From positions 2,172,501-2,236,500 of the forward strand of contig NZ_CP015820.1 of the NCBI RefSeq assembly GCF_002007485.1: a stretch of DNA of 64,000 bases, read 5' to 3'. Below are positions 36,330 to 46,664 of the stretch, piece after piece. The DNA comes from Ditibartonella apihabitans (GTDB taxonomy: Bacteria; Pseudomonadota; Alphaproteobacteria; Rhizobiales; Rhizobiaceae). Made by a program: the position numbers and the translations under genes. Every line of letters starts with the position of its first letter. Positions within the stretch are counted from its first letter, which is position 1. Below the pieces are notes generated by a model, which ran no database searches, was not told where the DNA came from, and worked only from the letters and a program-made list of their open reading frames with translations.

Positions 36330-36848
36330 GTTTTTAGTGCGCTCATATTTGTTCACGATTGCCCATGATGGTTTGCTATCGGAATGCAACAAAACGGGCA
36401 AAAGAACAACCACCGGCTTTATAAATAGAAATTCGGTTTTCCCGAAACGATATCCGTTTTCATCGTGGTTTGAAAAATTTCGCGGGCGCGCACAAGCGCC
36501 GGAGACACGCGTAAGCTCGCGCCTATCCACTTTCTCCGGATTCTTTAATGTTTATCCCGATTGTTGCTTTCAAGTCTTTTGACATGAAAACGCTTTCATT
36601 AACCTATCCCCTCGCAAGCTCTGATAAAGAAGACAAATGCCTTTGGGCACAAAAGCCGGAAGGCACAGCCCTTGCCCATGATGATTCAGGCCTTGTCCGA
36701 TCATAAAAAGCCTTGGCCGATATCGTTTTATTGCTGTATTCAAAACGGGTAATTTCTGTCAAACCACGTTTATTCAAAGTTCGGCAAAGAGTGCATCTTC
36801 GCAAATTTTCGCATCTGCTCATCAACATTTGATAGCATTTGCTTAAAT
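36330..36848. other. Intergenic region between the lipoprotein gene and tex
   Basis: About 520 bp between convergent genes. Short frames on both strands have no recognisable content or Shine-Dalgarno. No terminator for tex is obvious. Confidence 0.4.
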
Positions 36849-39158
36849 TTAATGGCGTTTGCGCAATGCTTCTGCAAGAGCCGAACCGAAACTGCCCTCT
36901 TGAGAGGCTGGTTTTTTATTTTTCATATTATGCAAATGGTTGCGTCCCGAATTTTCCGAAGAAGCAGTTTTTGCACGACTATCCGGATTATCGGGATGTT
37001 TTTTCATACTTAGCGAGATGCGTTTGCGTGCTGGATCAACATCAAGCACAGTCACAGAAACAATATCTCCGGCTTTCACAACTTTATGCGGATCACTCAC
37101 ATAAGTGTCGGCAAGTTGTGAAATATGGACAAGCCCGTCCTGATGCACACCTATATCAACAAATGCACCAAAATTAGCGACATTGGTGACTGTCCCTTCA
37201 AGCTTCATGCCCGGTTTGAGGTCTGAAATCTCGTCAACACCTTCGGCAAAAGTTGCTGTTTTGAATTCCGGTCGCGGGTCGCGCCCGGGTTTTTCCAATT
37301 CGCTCAAAATATCTTTAATGGTCGGCAAACCGAACCGCTCGTCAATAAATGTTTTCGGGTCGAGTTTTTTCAAAGCAGCACTATCGCCCATCAATGACCG
37401 CAAGTCACGGCCACATGCAGCAACAATCTTGCGTGCAACGCTATAAGCTTCCGGATGCACTGCCGAAGCATCAAGCGGTTCGTCGCCATTGCGGATACGC
37501 AAGAAACCAGCACATTGCTCGAATGTTTTTGCACCGAGGCGCGGTACCGACTTCAACCCGTTACGATTTTTGAATGGGCCATTTTCATCACGATAAGCAA
37601 CAATTGCATCGGCCAATGATGCCCCCACCCCCGAAACACGGGCAAGCAGAGAGGCCGAAGCGGTGTTAAGGTCAACCCCCACGGCATTCACCGCATCTTC
37701 GACAACACCGTCCAACGCTCTCATCAACTCGAACTGGTCGACATCATGCTGATACTGCCCGACACCGATAGATTTCGGTTCGATTTTAACCAATTCGGCA
37801 AGCGGATCCTGCAAACGCCGGGCGATTGAAACTGCGCCGCGCAATGACACATCAAGTTCGGGAAATTCGTTGGCCGCAAGTTCGGAAGCCGAATAGACAG
37901 AAGCACCGGCTTCCGAAACAATGACTTTTGTCGGACGGGGCGCTGGCATATGTTTCAACAAATCGCCAACAAGTTTTTCTGTCTCGCGGCTTGCTGTCCC
38001 GTTGCCGATAGCGATGAGATCAACCTGATGTTTTTTAATGAGAGCGGCAAGCACCGCCTCTGCACCGCGAACATCATTTTTCGGCGGGAATGGATAGATG
38101 GTTGCGGTTTCCTTGAGTTTTCCGGTTTTATCGACCACTGCAACCTTGACACCGGTGCGGATACCCGGATCAAGCCCCATTGTTGCCCTTTCACCCGCCG
38201 GTGCAGCCAATAAAAGTGCTTTGAGATTAAGGGCAAAAACAGAAATTGCTTCTTCATCGGCGCGCTCATGCAAATCGCGCATCAAATCAAGCGAAAGATG
38301 TAAAGATAGCTTTACTCGCCATGCCCATAAAGCGACACTCACAAGAAAAATATCTCCGGGGAGCTGATCGCCGATTTTGTAGGCCTGTTTAATCAGCTTT
38401 ATGACCGGTTTTTCGCCATTTGGAATATCCTCGTCGACTTCAATATCGACATTCAGGATTTCTTCGTTACGCCCGCGAAACATTGCCAGTGCGCGATGGC
38501 TTGGCACAGTCGACCATTTTTCGCTATGGTCAAAATAATCGGAAAATTTCGCGCCTTCCTGCTCTTTACCGGCAACAACCTTGGCATGGATAAAGGCATG
38601 TGATTGCATATAGTGACGTAAATTTCCGATGAGTTCGGCATTTTCCGCCATGGTTTCCGAAATAATATCGCGAGCACCGTCAAGAGCAGCTTTGACATCG
38701 GAAATGTTGTCATTGATATAATCTTTGGCAAGAAGCTCCGGTTCTTCGTTCCGATTTTTCAGAATTTCCTCCGCAAGCGGCAATAAGCCGTTTTCTTTGG
38801 CAATTTCGGCACGGGTACGCCGCTTCGGCTTGAACGGCAGATAAAGGTCTTCCAATTCGGCCTTCGAGCTTGCTTTTCTTAAAGATTCTTCCAGTTCCGG
38901 ACTAAGCTTGTTCTGTTCGCGAATTGCTTGAATAATCGCTTCGCGACGTGCTTCCATTTCACGAAGATAAATGAGCCGTTCCGATAACAGGCGCAATTGT
39001 CCATCATCAAGGCCACCGGTTACTTCCTTGCGATAGCGGGCAATGAAGGGAATGGTTGCCCCCTCGTCGATGAGGGCGATTGCGGCAGCAACCTGTGTTT
39101 GACTCGCCTTGATGTCGCCAGCAATTGTTTGGCAGATTGATTGCGCAATTGTCGTCAT
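36849..39158 (-). CDS. tex: Tex-family RNA-binding transcription accessory protein
   Basis: 769 aa, full length. In order: N-terminal helical region with [19 protein letters not shown], YqgF-like RNase H fold ([18 protein letters not shown]), helix-hairpin-helix pair ([16 protein letters not shown]), and a C-terminal S1 RNA-binding domain ([21 protein letters not shown]). Tex affects transcription and expression of many genes, in some species toxins. Monocistronic. Confidence 0.93.
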   Translation of the reverse strand: MTTIAQSICQTIAGDIKASQTQVAAAIALIDEGATIPFIARYRKEVTGGLDDGQLRLLSERLIYLREMEARREAIIQAIREQNKLSPELEESLRKASSKAELEDLYLPFKPKRRTRAEIAKENGLLPLAEEILKNRNEEPELLAKDYINDNISDVKAALDGARDIISETMAENAELIGNLRHYMQSHAFIHAKVVAGKEQEGAKFSDYFDHSEKWSTVPSHRALAMFRGRNEEILNVDIEVDEDIPNGEKPVIKLIKQAYKIGDQLPGDIFLVSVALWAWRVKLSLHLSLDLMRDLHERADEEAISVFALNLKALLLAAPAGERATMGLDPGIRTGVKVAVVDKTGKLKETATIYPFPPKNDVRGAEAVLAALIKKHQVDLIAIGNGTASRETEKLVGDLLKHMPAPRPTKVIVSEAGASVYSASELAANEFPELDVSLRGAVSIARRLQDPLAELVKIEPKSIGVGQYQHDVDQFELMRALDGVVEDAVNAVGVDLNTASASLLARVSGVGASLADAIVAYRDENGPFKNRNGLKSVPRLGAKTFEQCAGFLRIRNGDEPLDASAVHPEAYSVARKIVAACGRDLRSLMGDSAALKKLDPKTFIDERFGLPTIKDILSELEKPGRDPRPEFKTATFAEGVDEISDLKPGMKLEGTVTNVANFGAFVDIGVHQDGLVHISQLADTYVSDPHKVVKAGDIVSVTVLDVDPARKRISLSMKKHPDNPDSRAKTASSENSGRNHLHNMKNKKPASQEGSFGSALAEALRKRH

Positions 39159-39315
39159 TCTATTTACCAGATTCTTTCAATTTCAAGGAGAGATTACGGA
39201 TTGCAAACCGGAACGCAACCGTAATTCTTCTCCTCATAAAAATTAATCAAGCCCTTTTTAATCGGGCCGGTTCACCTTATGTTTAAATTTGCAGCCATTA
39301 TGAAAGGGGCTTTTC

Positions 39316-40431
39316 ATGACATCACTTTTTGACCCGATCAAGGCAGGAGACCTTGTTCTAAAAAACCGCATTGCCATGGCGCCGTTAACACGCGCTCGTT
39401 CGCCCAATGCAACACCCAATGATTTGAACGTTGTCTATTATCGCCAACGTTCGACCGCCGGCCTTATTGTATCTGAAGGTACGGCCATTTCACAACAGGG
39501 ACAAGGCAATATCGACGTTCCGGGCCTTTACGAAAAAGCCCAGCTTGTCGGCTGGAAAAAAGTAACCGATGCCGTTCATGAAGAAGGCGGCAAAATTGTT
39601 GCCCAGCTTTGGCACACGGGACGTATTTCCCACAGTTCATTGCAACCTGCAGGCAAACCGCCTGTTGCCCCTTCCGCCCTTCAGGCAAAAGCCCGAACCT
39701 ATATCAAAGACAAGAATGGTCAGGGTGAATTTGTACAAACATCGACACCACGTGCATTGAACGCATCCGAGATTCCCGGCATTATCGACGATTATCGTAA
39801 AGCCGCACGCAATGCTGTCGATATTGCCGGTTTTGACGGCGTGGAAATTCACTCGGCCAATGGCTATTTGCTTGACCAGTTCTTGCGTTCCGAATCGAAC
39901 CACCGCACCGACGAATTCGGCGGTTCGATTGAAAATCGTTGCCGTTTTCCGCTCCTTGTTGCCGAAGCCGTTGCAAAAGAAATCGGCGGTGGCAGAACAG
40001 GTATCCGCATTTCTCCGGTAACACCTGCCAATGATGCCCATGATCCGGACCCGCAGCCGCTTTTCGATTTTTATGTTGATGCTTTGGCTGCCTATGAGCT
40101 TTCCTTCATCCACCTGATCGAAGGTGCCACAGGAGGCGACCGCAATTATACCGAAGCCGATTATGCCTTCGACTATAAGCGTTTGAAACACGTCTATCGC
40201 GATGCCGGTGGCAATGGCGCGTGGATGGTCAATAATGGCTATACCGCCGAAATGGCTGAAAAAGCTGTCGGGTCGGGCTATGCCGATATTGTGTCTTTCG
40301 GCCGTCCGTTTATTGCCAATCCCGATCTTGTCCGCCGTATCAAAGAGCATGCTCCATGGAACGAGGTCGACCAGACAACACTCTATGGCGGCAATGAAAA
40401 AGGCTATACCGATTACCCGACTTTGGGTTGA
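39316..40431 (+). CDS. nemA: Old Yellow Enzyme-family alkene reductase (NemA-like)
   Basis: FMN-dependent ene-reductase, 371 aa, reducing electrophilic alkenes such as N-ethylmaleimide and related toxic compounds with NADPH. Motifs: NRIAMAPLTRARS, QLWHTGRISH, the active-site His/Asn in EIHSANGYLLDQFL with SNHRTDEFGGSIENRCRF, and the phosphate loop VSFGRPFIANPDL. No regulator is adjacent. A strong bidirectional terminator follows. Confidence 0.9.
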   Translation: MTSLFDPIKAGDLVLKNRIAMAPLTRARSPNATPNDLNVVYYRQRSTAGLIVSEGTAISQQGQGNIDVPGLYEKAQLVGWKKVTDAVHEEGGKIVAQLWHTGRISHSSLQPAGKPPVAPSALQAKARTYIKDKNGQGEFVQTSTPRALNASEIPGIIDDYRKAARNAVDIAGFDGVEIHSANGYLLDQFLRSESNHRTDEFGGSIENRCRFPLLVAEAVAKEIGGGRTGIRISPVTPANDAHDPDPQPLFDFYVDALAAYELSFIHLIEGATGGDRNYTEADYAFDYKRLKHVYRDAGGNGAWMVNNGYTAEMAEKAVGSGYADIVSFGRPFIANPDLVRRIKEHAPWNEVDQTTLYGGNEKGYTDYPTLG

Positions 40432-40450
40432 CCGGTTCGAGCTGTTCATT

Positions 40451-40483
40451 AAAAAACCACCTGCGCGCAGCAGGTGGTTTTAT
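40451..40483. terminator. Bidirectional terminator between nemA and the WD40 gene
   Basis: AAAACCACCTGC/GCAGGTGGTTTT, a 12-bp perfect stem with a short loop, flanked by A run on one side and T run on the other, so it serves both convergent genes. Confidence 0.93.
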
Positions 40484-40510
40484 TTTTATTAAAAACTTAT
40501 TCTCCTGCTC

Positions 40511-41500
40511 TTAGGCAGAAATATCGATAATGCCAGCTTCCCCGCTTTCTGAGCCGAATGCCAGTCGATACCCTTTATCATCCCAAGCCATGGTTGAAAT
40601 GGCACCTTTTCCGGGACGGCGCAAAAGCACTTCTTTCGCATCGGCAAAGCGGATGAATAAAATCATGCCGTCATTAAAACCGGCAGCAACAATGTCTTCT
40701 TCCGGATGGCAGCACACGCATGTGACCATGGCATCGGCACGGGTGCCGAGTTCAAGGGGGGCTTTTCCCATCGGGCCATCTTTGGCCTGAAATGGCCAGA
40801 CAATGGCAGCAGGAGCGCCGGACGTGGCAAGCCACTTACCTTTCGCGCTCCATGACCAGCTCTTGACCTTTGCAGGATAGCCGCTCATGCGCAAATGCTG
40901 GTCATCACTCAATCGCCAGCCATGCAAGGCATTTTCCTGCATCGACGAAATGACATAGCGGCCATCGGGCGAAAATGTAACAGCAAAATGTGCGCCCTTC
41001 CATGTAAGGTCGGTGGGCTTTGTGTCAGCGCCGAGCCAATGCAATGTCACGCCATTATATCGTGCCACCGCAAATCTTAGGCCTTTTGGTGCAAAAGCTA
41101 GATCTTCAACACTACGCTCGTGATCAAACTCCTGAAGCCCCTTGCCTCCATCGGCTCCCTTGCCGCCATCGGCCCAGGCCGTGCGTGAAAAAGCAAAGGC
41201 ATAAGAATTGTCGGGACCGGCTGCAACCGAGGTGATCCACTTTTTTTCATGACGGGCAAGCTCGCTACACTGAAGAGCACTGGTTGTCCGGCAAATCCGG
41301 CCATCTTCACCGCCGGTAATCACCGATTTCTTGTCTTTGGCTAAAGCAACGGAGGCAATCCCTTCATGTGCCTCGACCACTTTTTGTTTTTCGCCAAGCA
41401 GGGTGATTTCACCATTTGCTGTCACAAAGACCGGCTGGTCATCTAAAAACCCCGCAAACAGGCAATAGCTGTCGAGGTCACAATGTGCAATTGTCGGCAT
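40511..41500 (-). CDS. WD40-repeat protein in operon with COG0523 GTPase
   Basis: 329 aa, cytoplasmic beta-propeller with about seven loosely conserved WD40 blades (for example VITGGEDGRICR, FSPDGRYVISSM, AAGFNDGMILFIR, MAWDDKGYRLAFGSESG). No signal peptide. It starts 16 bp after the zinc-type COG0523 GTPase, a pairing that recurs in Rhizobiales, which suggests a shared role in metal delivery or in scaffolding a client protein. The precise function is unknown. Confidence 0.82.
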   Translation of the reverse strand: MPTIAHCDLDSYCLFAGFLDDQPVFVTANGEITLLGEKQKVVEAHEGIASVALAKDKKSVITGGEDGRICRTTSALQCSELARHEKKWITSVAAGPDNSYAFAFSRTAWADGGKGADGGKGLQEFDHERSVEDLAFAPKGLRFAVARYNGVTLHWLGADTKPTDLTWKGAHFAVTFSPDGRYVISSMQENALHGWRLSDDQHLRMSGYPAKVKSWSWSAKGKWLATSGAPAAIVWPFQAKDGPMGKAPLELGTRADAMVTCVCCHPEEDIVAAGFNDGMILFIRFADAKEVLLRRPGKGAISTMAWDDKGYRLAFGSESGEAGIIDISA

Positions 41501-41516
41501 AGATTCCTCTCAAAAA

Positions 41517-42611
41517 TCAGGCACAATTTTCGAAACCGGCTTTGAGCTTTTCGGCATCAAGTTTGCGGCCGATAAAGACCAGACGGCTTTCATGCTTTTC
41601 GCCTTCTTTCCAAGGTCTCTGGCTGTCGCCTTCCAAAATCATATGGACACCTTGCACAACATAACGGTCTTTATCGCCTTTGAATGCGATAATGCCTTTA
41701 AGTCTCAAAATATCCGGCCCCTGTGTTTGGGTAATCTGCTGGATCCACGGGAAAAACTTGCCCGGATCAAGTTCGCCTGCACGTAACGAAACCGATTTCA
41801 CCGTTACATCATGAAGGGCTGCTCCATGGACATGCTCGTCCCCGTCATGGTGGTGATGCTCGTGGTCATGATGATGATGGTGGTGATGGTCATGATCGTG
41901 ATCATGGTCGCATTCAGGCCCGCATACATGCTCTTCCTCTTCCTCGTCATGATCGAGAAAATGCGGGTCATTTTCAAGCGCACGGCTTAAATCGAATGCA
42001 CCGCGATCAAGCACTTCGTTCAAATCGACATTGGAACGTTGGGTGCGAAAGATAACAGCAGAAGGATTGATTGCTCGTATTGTTGCTTCGACATCGGCAA
42101 GTTCCTGCGGGCTGACAAGATCGGTCTTGTTCAAAAGGACAACATCGGCAAAAGCAATCTGGTCTTCCGCTTCACGACTGTCTTTCAACTCTAACGGCAA
42201 ATGTTTTGCGTCGACCAGCGCCACAACAGCATCGAGTTGCGATTTTGCCCTGACATCATCATCCATGAAAAATGTCTGTGCAACAGGAACCGGATCGGCA
42301 AGACCGGTGGTTTCGATAATGATACCGTCAAACCGGCCGGGACGGCGCATCAAACCGTCGACAACACGGACAAGGTCGCCGCGCACTGTGCAGCAGATAC
42401 AACCATTATTCATCTCGTAAATTTCTTCGTCGGATTCGACAATCAGATCATTGTCGATGCCGATCTCGCCGAATTCATTGACAATAACAGCGTAATGTTT
42501 GCCGTGATTTTCTGTCAGAATCCGGTTGAGAAGCGTTGTCTTTCCTGCCCCCAGATAACCGGTCAGAACAGTTACCGGAATTTTGCGGGGAGTGTTTTCA
42601 GTCTCGCTCAT
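41517..42611 (-). CDS. COG0523 (CobW/ZNG1-type) GTPase, probable zinc metallochaperone
   Basis: 364 aa G3E GTPase. Walker A is [12 protein letters not shown] (residues 18-29). The metal-binding CxCC is in [12 protein letters not shown], and NKTD gives guanine specificity. A long His/Asp-rich loop (about residues 225-265, starting [12 protein letters not shown]) separates the GTPase from the CobW C-terminal domain. The His-rich loop and CxCC fit zinc (or cobalt) insertion into clients. ATG 42611 has GAAAGG at 8 bp; an in-frame TTG five codons earlier is rejected. No cobalamin genes lie nearby, which argues against CobW itself. Confidence 0.88.
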   Translation of the reverse strand: MSETENTPRKIPVTVLTGYLGAGKTTLLNRILTENHGKHYAVIVNEFGEIGIDNDLIVESDEEIYEMNNGCICCTVRGDLVRVVDGLMRRPGRFDGIIIETTGLADPVPVAQTFFMDDDVRAKSQLDAVVALVDAKHLPLELKDSREAEDQIAFADVVLLNKTDLVSPQELADVEATIRAINPSAVIFRTQRSNVDLNEVLDRGAFDLSRALENDPHFLDHDEEEEEHVCGPECDHDHDHDHHHHHHHDHEHHHHDGDEHVHGAALHDVTVKSVSLRAGELDPGKFFPWIQQITQTQGPDILRLKGIIAFKGDKDRYVVQGVHMILEGDSQRPWKEGEKHESRLVFIGRKLDAEKLKAGFENCA

Positions 42612-42698
42612 AGCATGACCTTTCAAATGACGGGAATTTTTACTGTTGTCGATATAAGCAATGTCGCTAACAATTTCTAGCTTTGGAAAAGAGGCTTT

Positions 42699-43445
42699 CT
42701 AGGAGAGTTCGTCAATATCAAAAGCGAACATATCCTCAACAAGGCCGCTAAAACCTTCAATTGCATGATCGAATATCGCTTTTCCTGCCTCTTTATTCGC
42801 GGCAAGTGCATTTCCTGCGGCCCCCAATCTATTGATATCCGCCATTTTCCAGCCGAAAGGAAATGGCCCATAAGCCCGGAGATATTTGAATTTTTCTTGT
42901 AATTTTTTTTGCCAGTTGGAGAAATTTTGCGCTTTTTCCATTTCCACCTTTTCAGGCGCAAGATAAAGCATGAGTGACGTTTCGATAAAGCCGGCATGAA
43001 TATCCAACTGTTTGTTTTCGGGAGTAATCAAACCTTCCGGCAGGCCGAAGCGTCCCCAACTGGTCGCTACAGCAAGCATTTTGAAGCGACAACGCAATTC
43101 GGTGATGACAATATTCATCAATGGCGAATTGCCACCATGAGCGTTGAGAACGAGAATTTTTTTTATTCCCTTTTTATAACAATCGGCACCAATCGAAATC
43201 CAACGGTCAATAGCTTGTGAATATTCCAATGTTTTTGTAAACGGCCGACCTTTATGTTCGATTGAATAGCCGACAGATTCAACCTCCAGTGGAGTCAAAC
43301 GTTTCGGGGCGGTTGGAAACAAAGATGCAAGACGTTCAGCAAAAGCCCCGGCAATGACAGCATCCGTCGTTGGTGACAAATGAGGACCATGATATTCATG
43401 GGCACCCAAAGGCAAAATTGCTATTATTTGATCTTCTTTTTTCAC
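42699..43445 (-). CDS. Creatininase-family amidohydrolase
   Basis: 248 aa, starting at GTG with AAGGA upstream. Metal ligands of the creatininase/MftE family are visible: the E-H and D in GAHEYHGPHLSPTTD, the His in NAHGGN, and the late Glu in HAGFIETS. Family members hydrolyse cyclic amides or formamides, including creatinine and riboflavin-pathway intermediates; the substrate here is unknown. It is divergent from a MarR regulator that may control it. Confidence 0.8.
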   Translation of the reverse strand: MKKEDQIIAILPLGAHEYHGPHLSPTTDAVIAGAFAERLASLFPTAPKRLTPLEVESVGYSIEHKGRPFTKTLEYSQAIDRWISIGADCYKKGIKKILVLNAHGGNSPLMNIVITELRCRFKMLAVATSWGRFGLPEGLITPENKQLDIHAGFIETSLMLYLAPEKVEMEKAQNFSNWQKKLQEKFKYLRAYGPFPFGWKMADINRLGAAGNALAANKEAGKAIFDHAIEGFSGLVEDMFAFDIDELS

Positions 43446-43613
43446 TATTTTAATCCTTATCGAATTATTTTTATTTGGCTATACACAGATTTTGTTGCCC
43501 TTACATGTTATAGATAAATTCACCATTTTGTGAAAATTAACGAATCAGGTTGATATACTAGACAAGTGAATCGTTATTTCTTCCAAAAACGTCTTCGGGG
43601 AGACAAAGATATA

Positions 43614-44072
43614 ATGCCAGACAAAACTCGGATACCAGCGTTAGAGATCGTCCAATCAACAGCAAGAATGATGAAGACCTTATTGGCTCGTCGTCTTTAT
43701 GAATTTGGTTTATATGCCGGTCAAGATAGAATAATTTTGTTGTTGGCGATGAAAGACGGGCAATCGCCCGGAAGCCTGGCCAAACGCTTGGGCGTAAAAC
43801 TTCCTACAGTCACAAAAACGATAGCGCGTCTTCAGGAACAAGGTTTTGTTACCAAACGTGGATCACACAAAGACCAGCGCAAATTTCATATTTTTCTTAC
43901 GAAAGACGGCCATAACATTGTCAACCTCATCGAAAGGGCACTTGAAGAGACCGAGCGGGAAGTGACCGGTGGTCTTGATGAACAAGAGCAATTTACTTTG
44001 CTGACCCTCATGGACAGAATCCATAAAAATCTTGAGCAGCAGCAATCACTTTTAACCGATACATACCGATGA
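43614..44072 (+). CDS. MarR-family transcriptional regulator
   Basis: About 152 aa. The winged HTH is clear (SPGSLAKRLGVKLPTVTKTIARLQEQGFVTKRGSHKDQR split over two helices and wing). The start is uncertain: ATG 43614 has GGGGAG about 10 bp upstream, while an in-frame GTG at 43566 would add 16 residues. Divergent from the creatininase-family gene over a 168-bp gap, a common regulator-target layout. A 16-bp tandem repeat begins at its stop codon. Confidence 0.85.
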   Translation: MPDKTRIPALEIVQSTARMMKTLLARRLYEFGLYAGQDRIILLLAMKDGQSPGSLAKRLGVKLPTVTKTIARLQEQGFVTKRGSHKDQRKFHIFLTKDGHNIVNLIERALEETEREVTGGLDEQEQFTLLTLMDRIHKNLEQQQSLLTDTYR

Positions 44073-44113
44073 ACATGTCGGCCGATGAACATGCCGGCCG
44101 ATGAACATGCCGA
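44066..44113. repeat. 16-bp tandem repeat, three copies, overlapping the MarR stop
   Basis: Three units beginning CCGATGAACATG at 44066, 44082 and 44098, with single-base differences near the end of each. The first contains the TGA stop of the MarR gene. Confidence 0.9.
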
Positions 44114-44454
44114 CATTATTTTAAAACCGGCTGGCACAAAAACTAATAGTCGAATTTCACTTGATTATCGGGAGGTGGAAAAACAAAATTTTCCACCTCT
44201 TTCAAATGATCGACTTTTAAATAATCAATAAAATGGCGAAGCGAATTTTAAAAAATACACTGTTTTCCCTTATTCCAATGAATTGTTCATTGAACAAAAC
44301 AGTTTAAAATGACTATAGTTTCCTTTAAAATAGACGTTTATCAATCACTCCTGAAGCTTGGCGACTTTTCTCGAACCAATCGGGGAAATTCCCGTTCTTC
44401 CGATTTGACGGTTTAAACGCTAAAATTTAATTCATTTTCGAGGAATAATGAGCA
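44114..44454. other. Intergenic region before the LacI gene
   Basis: AT-rich. It must contain the LacI-family promoter; no gene or distinct structure seen. Confidence 0.4.
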
Positions 44455-45480
44455 TTGGCGCAAAAAATTAAACTTTCCACGATTGCTGATGCGTTAAATG
44501 TTTCGACAGCCACAGTTTCGTTGGCACTGCGTGACAGCCCGCTGGTAGCAGATGATACACGTGAAAAAATCAAGGATTACGCCCGTAATATCGGCTATAT
44601 CTATAACCGCCGTGCAGCAAGTTTGCGCACATCGCGCTCCGGCATTGTGGGGGTTGTTGTCCACGACATTATGAATCCGTTTTTTGCCGAAATATTGCGC
44701 TCGATCGAGACGGAACTCGACCGTTCACGGCAAACTTTCATCCTTTCCAACCATTATGACCAGTTGGACAAGCAACGCAATTTTCTGGAAACGCTTCTTC
44801 AGCTCGGAGCTGATGGCGTTATCATGTCACCGGCAATCGGAACCCCTGCAAAAGACATTGAAATGGCACAAAATAACGGTTTGCCTGTTGTCTTTGTTGC
44901 GCGCCATGTTGAAGGAGTGGACGTACCGGTGTTTCGCGGCGACGATACTTACGGCATTTCTCTTGCCACCAACCATCTCATTTCTCTCGGGCATAAATGC
45001 ATCGCTATGGTTGGCGGTACAGATTACACCTCGACCGGACATGACCGTTATGAAGGCTATCGCCATGCCATGCAACTTGCCGGACTCGAGGTCAAACCGG
45101 AATGGCGCCTTGAAGGACCTCGGACAAAACAGGCAGGTTTCGAGATAGCACCGCAATTTCTGGCTCTCAAAGATAAACCGACTGCTGCCGTCTGTTTCAA
45201 TGACCTTGCCGCAATCGGCTTGATGAACGGAATTGCCCGTGCCGGCCTTGTTGCAGGGCGGGATATTTCTGTGACCGGCTATGATGATCTTGAGGAAGCC
45301 GAAATTGCCACACCCTCGCTCACCACAGTCTGGAACGGTCAGAGGGAAGTGGGAAGGCGTGCAGCGCGTGCTCTCCTTGACCTTTTAAACGGCATCGAAG
45401 TCAAAAATGGTCATGATCTCATTAAACCGGAATTGCGCATTCGCCAATCAACCGGTCGCATGGTACCGAGAAAAATCTGA
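44455..45480 (+). CDS. LacI-family transcriptional regulator
   Basis: 341 aa. LacI HTH at the N-terminus (KLSTIADALNVSTATVSLAL), hinge helix (YNRRAASLRTSRSG), then the sugar-binding-like core with GVVVHDIMNPFFAEIL and VTGYDDLEEAEIATPSLTTV. Translation probably starts at TTG 44455, 10 bp after GAGGA; an ATG at 44448 opens only a 7-codon frame. No transporter or sugar gene is adjacent, so targets are unknown. Confidence 0.88.
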   Translation: MAQKIKLSTIADALNVSTATVSLALRDSPLVADDTREKIKDYARNIGYIYNRRAASLRTSRSGIVGVVVHDIMNPFFAEILRSIETELDRSRQTFILSNHYDQLDKQRNFLETLLQLGADGVIMSPAIGTPAKDIEMAQNNGLPVVFVARHVEGVDVPVFRGDDTYGISLATNHLISLGHKCIAMVGGTDYTSTGHDRYEGYRHAMQLAGLEVKPEWRLEGPRTKQAGFEIAPQFLALKDKPTAAVCFNDLAAIGLMNGIARAGLVAGRDISVTGYDDLEEAEIATPSLTTVWNGQREVGRRAARALLDLLNGIEVKNGHDLIKPELRIRQSTGRMVPRKI

Positions 45481-45588
45481 AAACTTTAAATTTCGATATC
45501 CTGTCATTCTGACATCATAAGCAGGTTTTCGTTTTTTAACTGTTTTCTCTTTTTCCGAAATGCTTTTTTCAAGACACCTGTTTTTTTG

Positions 45589-45619
45589 AGGGAGCTGTTT
45601 TTTCACAGCTCCTTTTTTT
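45589..45619 (+). terminator. Rho-independent terminator between LacI and the PuuD-like gene
   Basis: GGAGCTGT/ACAGCTCC stem followed by seven T on the plus strand. It overlaps the last codons of the convergent hydrolase gene. Confidence 0.8.
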
Positions 45620-46379
45620 CAAGGCGATGATCTTTATGTTGATGCACTGCCTCGCCGAATGCTTTAAATATCTTGTTTGATGGTATATCGCTTGTTGCCC
45701 AATATTCGGGATGCCATTGGACGCCAAGTGCAAAGCCTTTTGCATCCTTCACACTGACTGCTTCTATTGTGCCATCGGGAGCTGTCGCTTCGGCAACAAG
45801 ACGTGGCGCCAGCTTGTTGATTCCCTGTTGGTGAACAGAATTCACCATGATTTCGCCAGTGCCTACAATTTTTGCAAGCACCGTATTTTCGTTCACTCGA
45901 ACCGGTTGCCTGATGGCAAATTTTTTGTCACTGTCACTTTTATCATTCGCTCTATGATCGAGCTTTCCGGGTATTTTTTGCAGCGCCGGTGAAAGTGTTC
46001 CTCCAAGAGCGACATTGAGTTCCTGTATTCCGCGACAAATGGCAAGAAGCGGCAAACCTTGCCTGATTGCTGCATCAATGAGAAAAAAAGATGTTTCGTC
46101 TCGGGCAAAATCGAACGGTTCGTGGTCGGCGGTTGCTTTTTCACCATAACGTGCCGGATTTACATTGGATTTTGCGCCGGTGATGAGAACACCGTCAACC
46201 ACCGCAAGGATAGACTGGACATCGGCTCCGGCCCCAAGCGATGGCACGATAAGGGGGGCAACATCGGCCACTTTTGACGCGGCCTCAAGATATTGCTGAG
46301 GCGCGCCATGCCAGACATAACCGTCAAAAGCGGGGCAATCGGCAGGTACCGCAATAAGCGGTTTTAAATGTTCAGCCAT
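45603..46379 (-). CDS. Gamma-glutamyl-gamma-aminobutyrate hydrolase family protein (peptidase C26)
   Basis: 258 aa class I glutamine amidotransferase-like hydrolase of the PuuD type. The nucleophile Cys is in AICRGIQELNVALGG and the His-Glu dyad in GVQWHPEY. PuuD frees GABA from gamma-Glu-GABA in putrescine breakdown, but no other puu genes are here, so the substrate is uncertain. GGGAAC precedes the ATG. Confidence 0.82.
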   Translation of the reverse strand: MAEHLKPLIAVPADCPAFDGYVWHGAPQQYLEAASKVADVAPLIVPSLGAGADVQSILAVVDGVLITGAKSNVNPARYGEKATADHEPFDFARDETSFFLIDAAIRQGLPLLAICRGIQELNVALGGTLSPALQKIPGKLDHRANDKSDSDKKFAIRQPVRVNENTVLAKIVGTGEIMVNSVHQQGINKLAPRLVAEATAPDGTIEAVSVKDAKGFALGVQWHPEYWATSDIPSNKIFKAFGEAVHQHKDHRLEKKEL

Positions 46380-46664
46380 TTGTGTTCCCTTTTATATTAT
46401 CGGATCAATATTTAAGGAAAACAGGCTTTTGTCAAATGACCGGTTTTCGTTAAGACAGGCACATTTGAAAAAGTTTTTTCCTGAACTATCCACGATAAGA
46501 CGTGTGAAAAACGAAATTTTAGCAAAAGCACTGGAAATAATGTGCTTTTACCGTTACTACTAAATCGTTTCGATTTTTCTGAAATAATCCGGCATTGTGA
46601 ATAAGTGGGGAGAAGAGACTGTCGATAGGCAGCCTGTCTTCCCTGAAACTCAAGGAGATAACAT

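Noticed and set aside
42612-42698. Possible Zur box before the COG0523 GTPase
   Set aside because: No convincing AT-rich palindrome of the Zur type could be found by eye.
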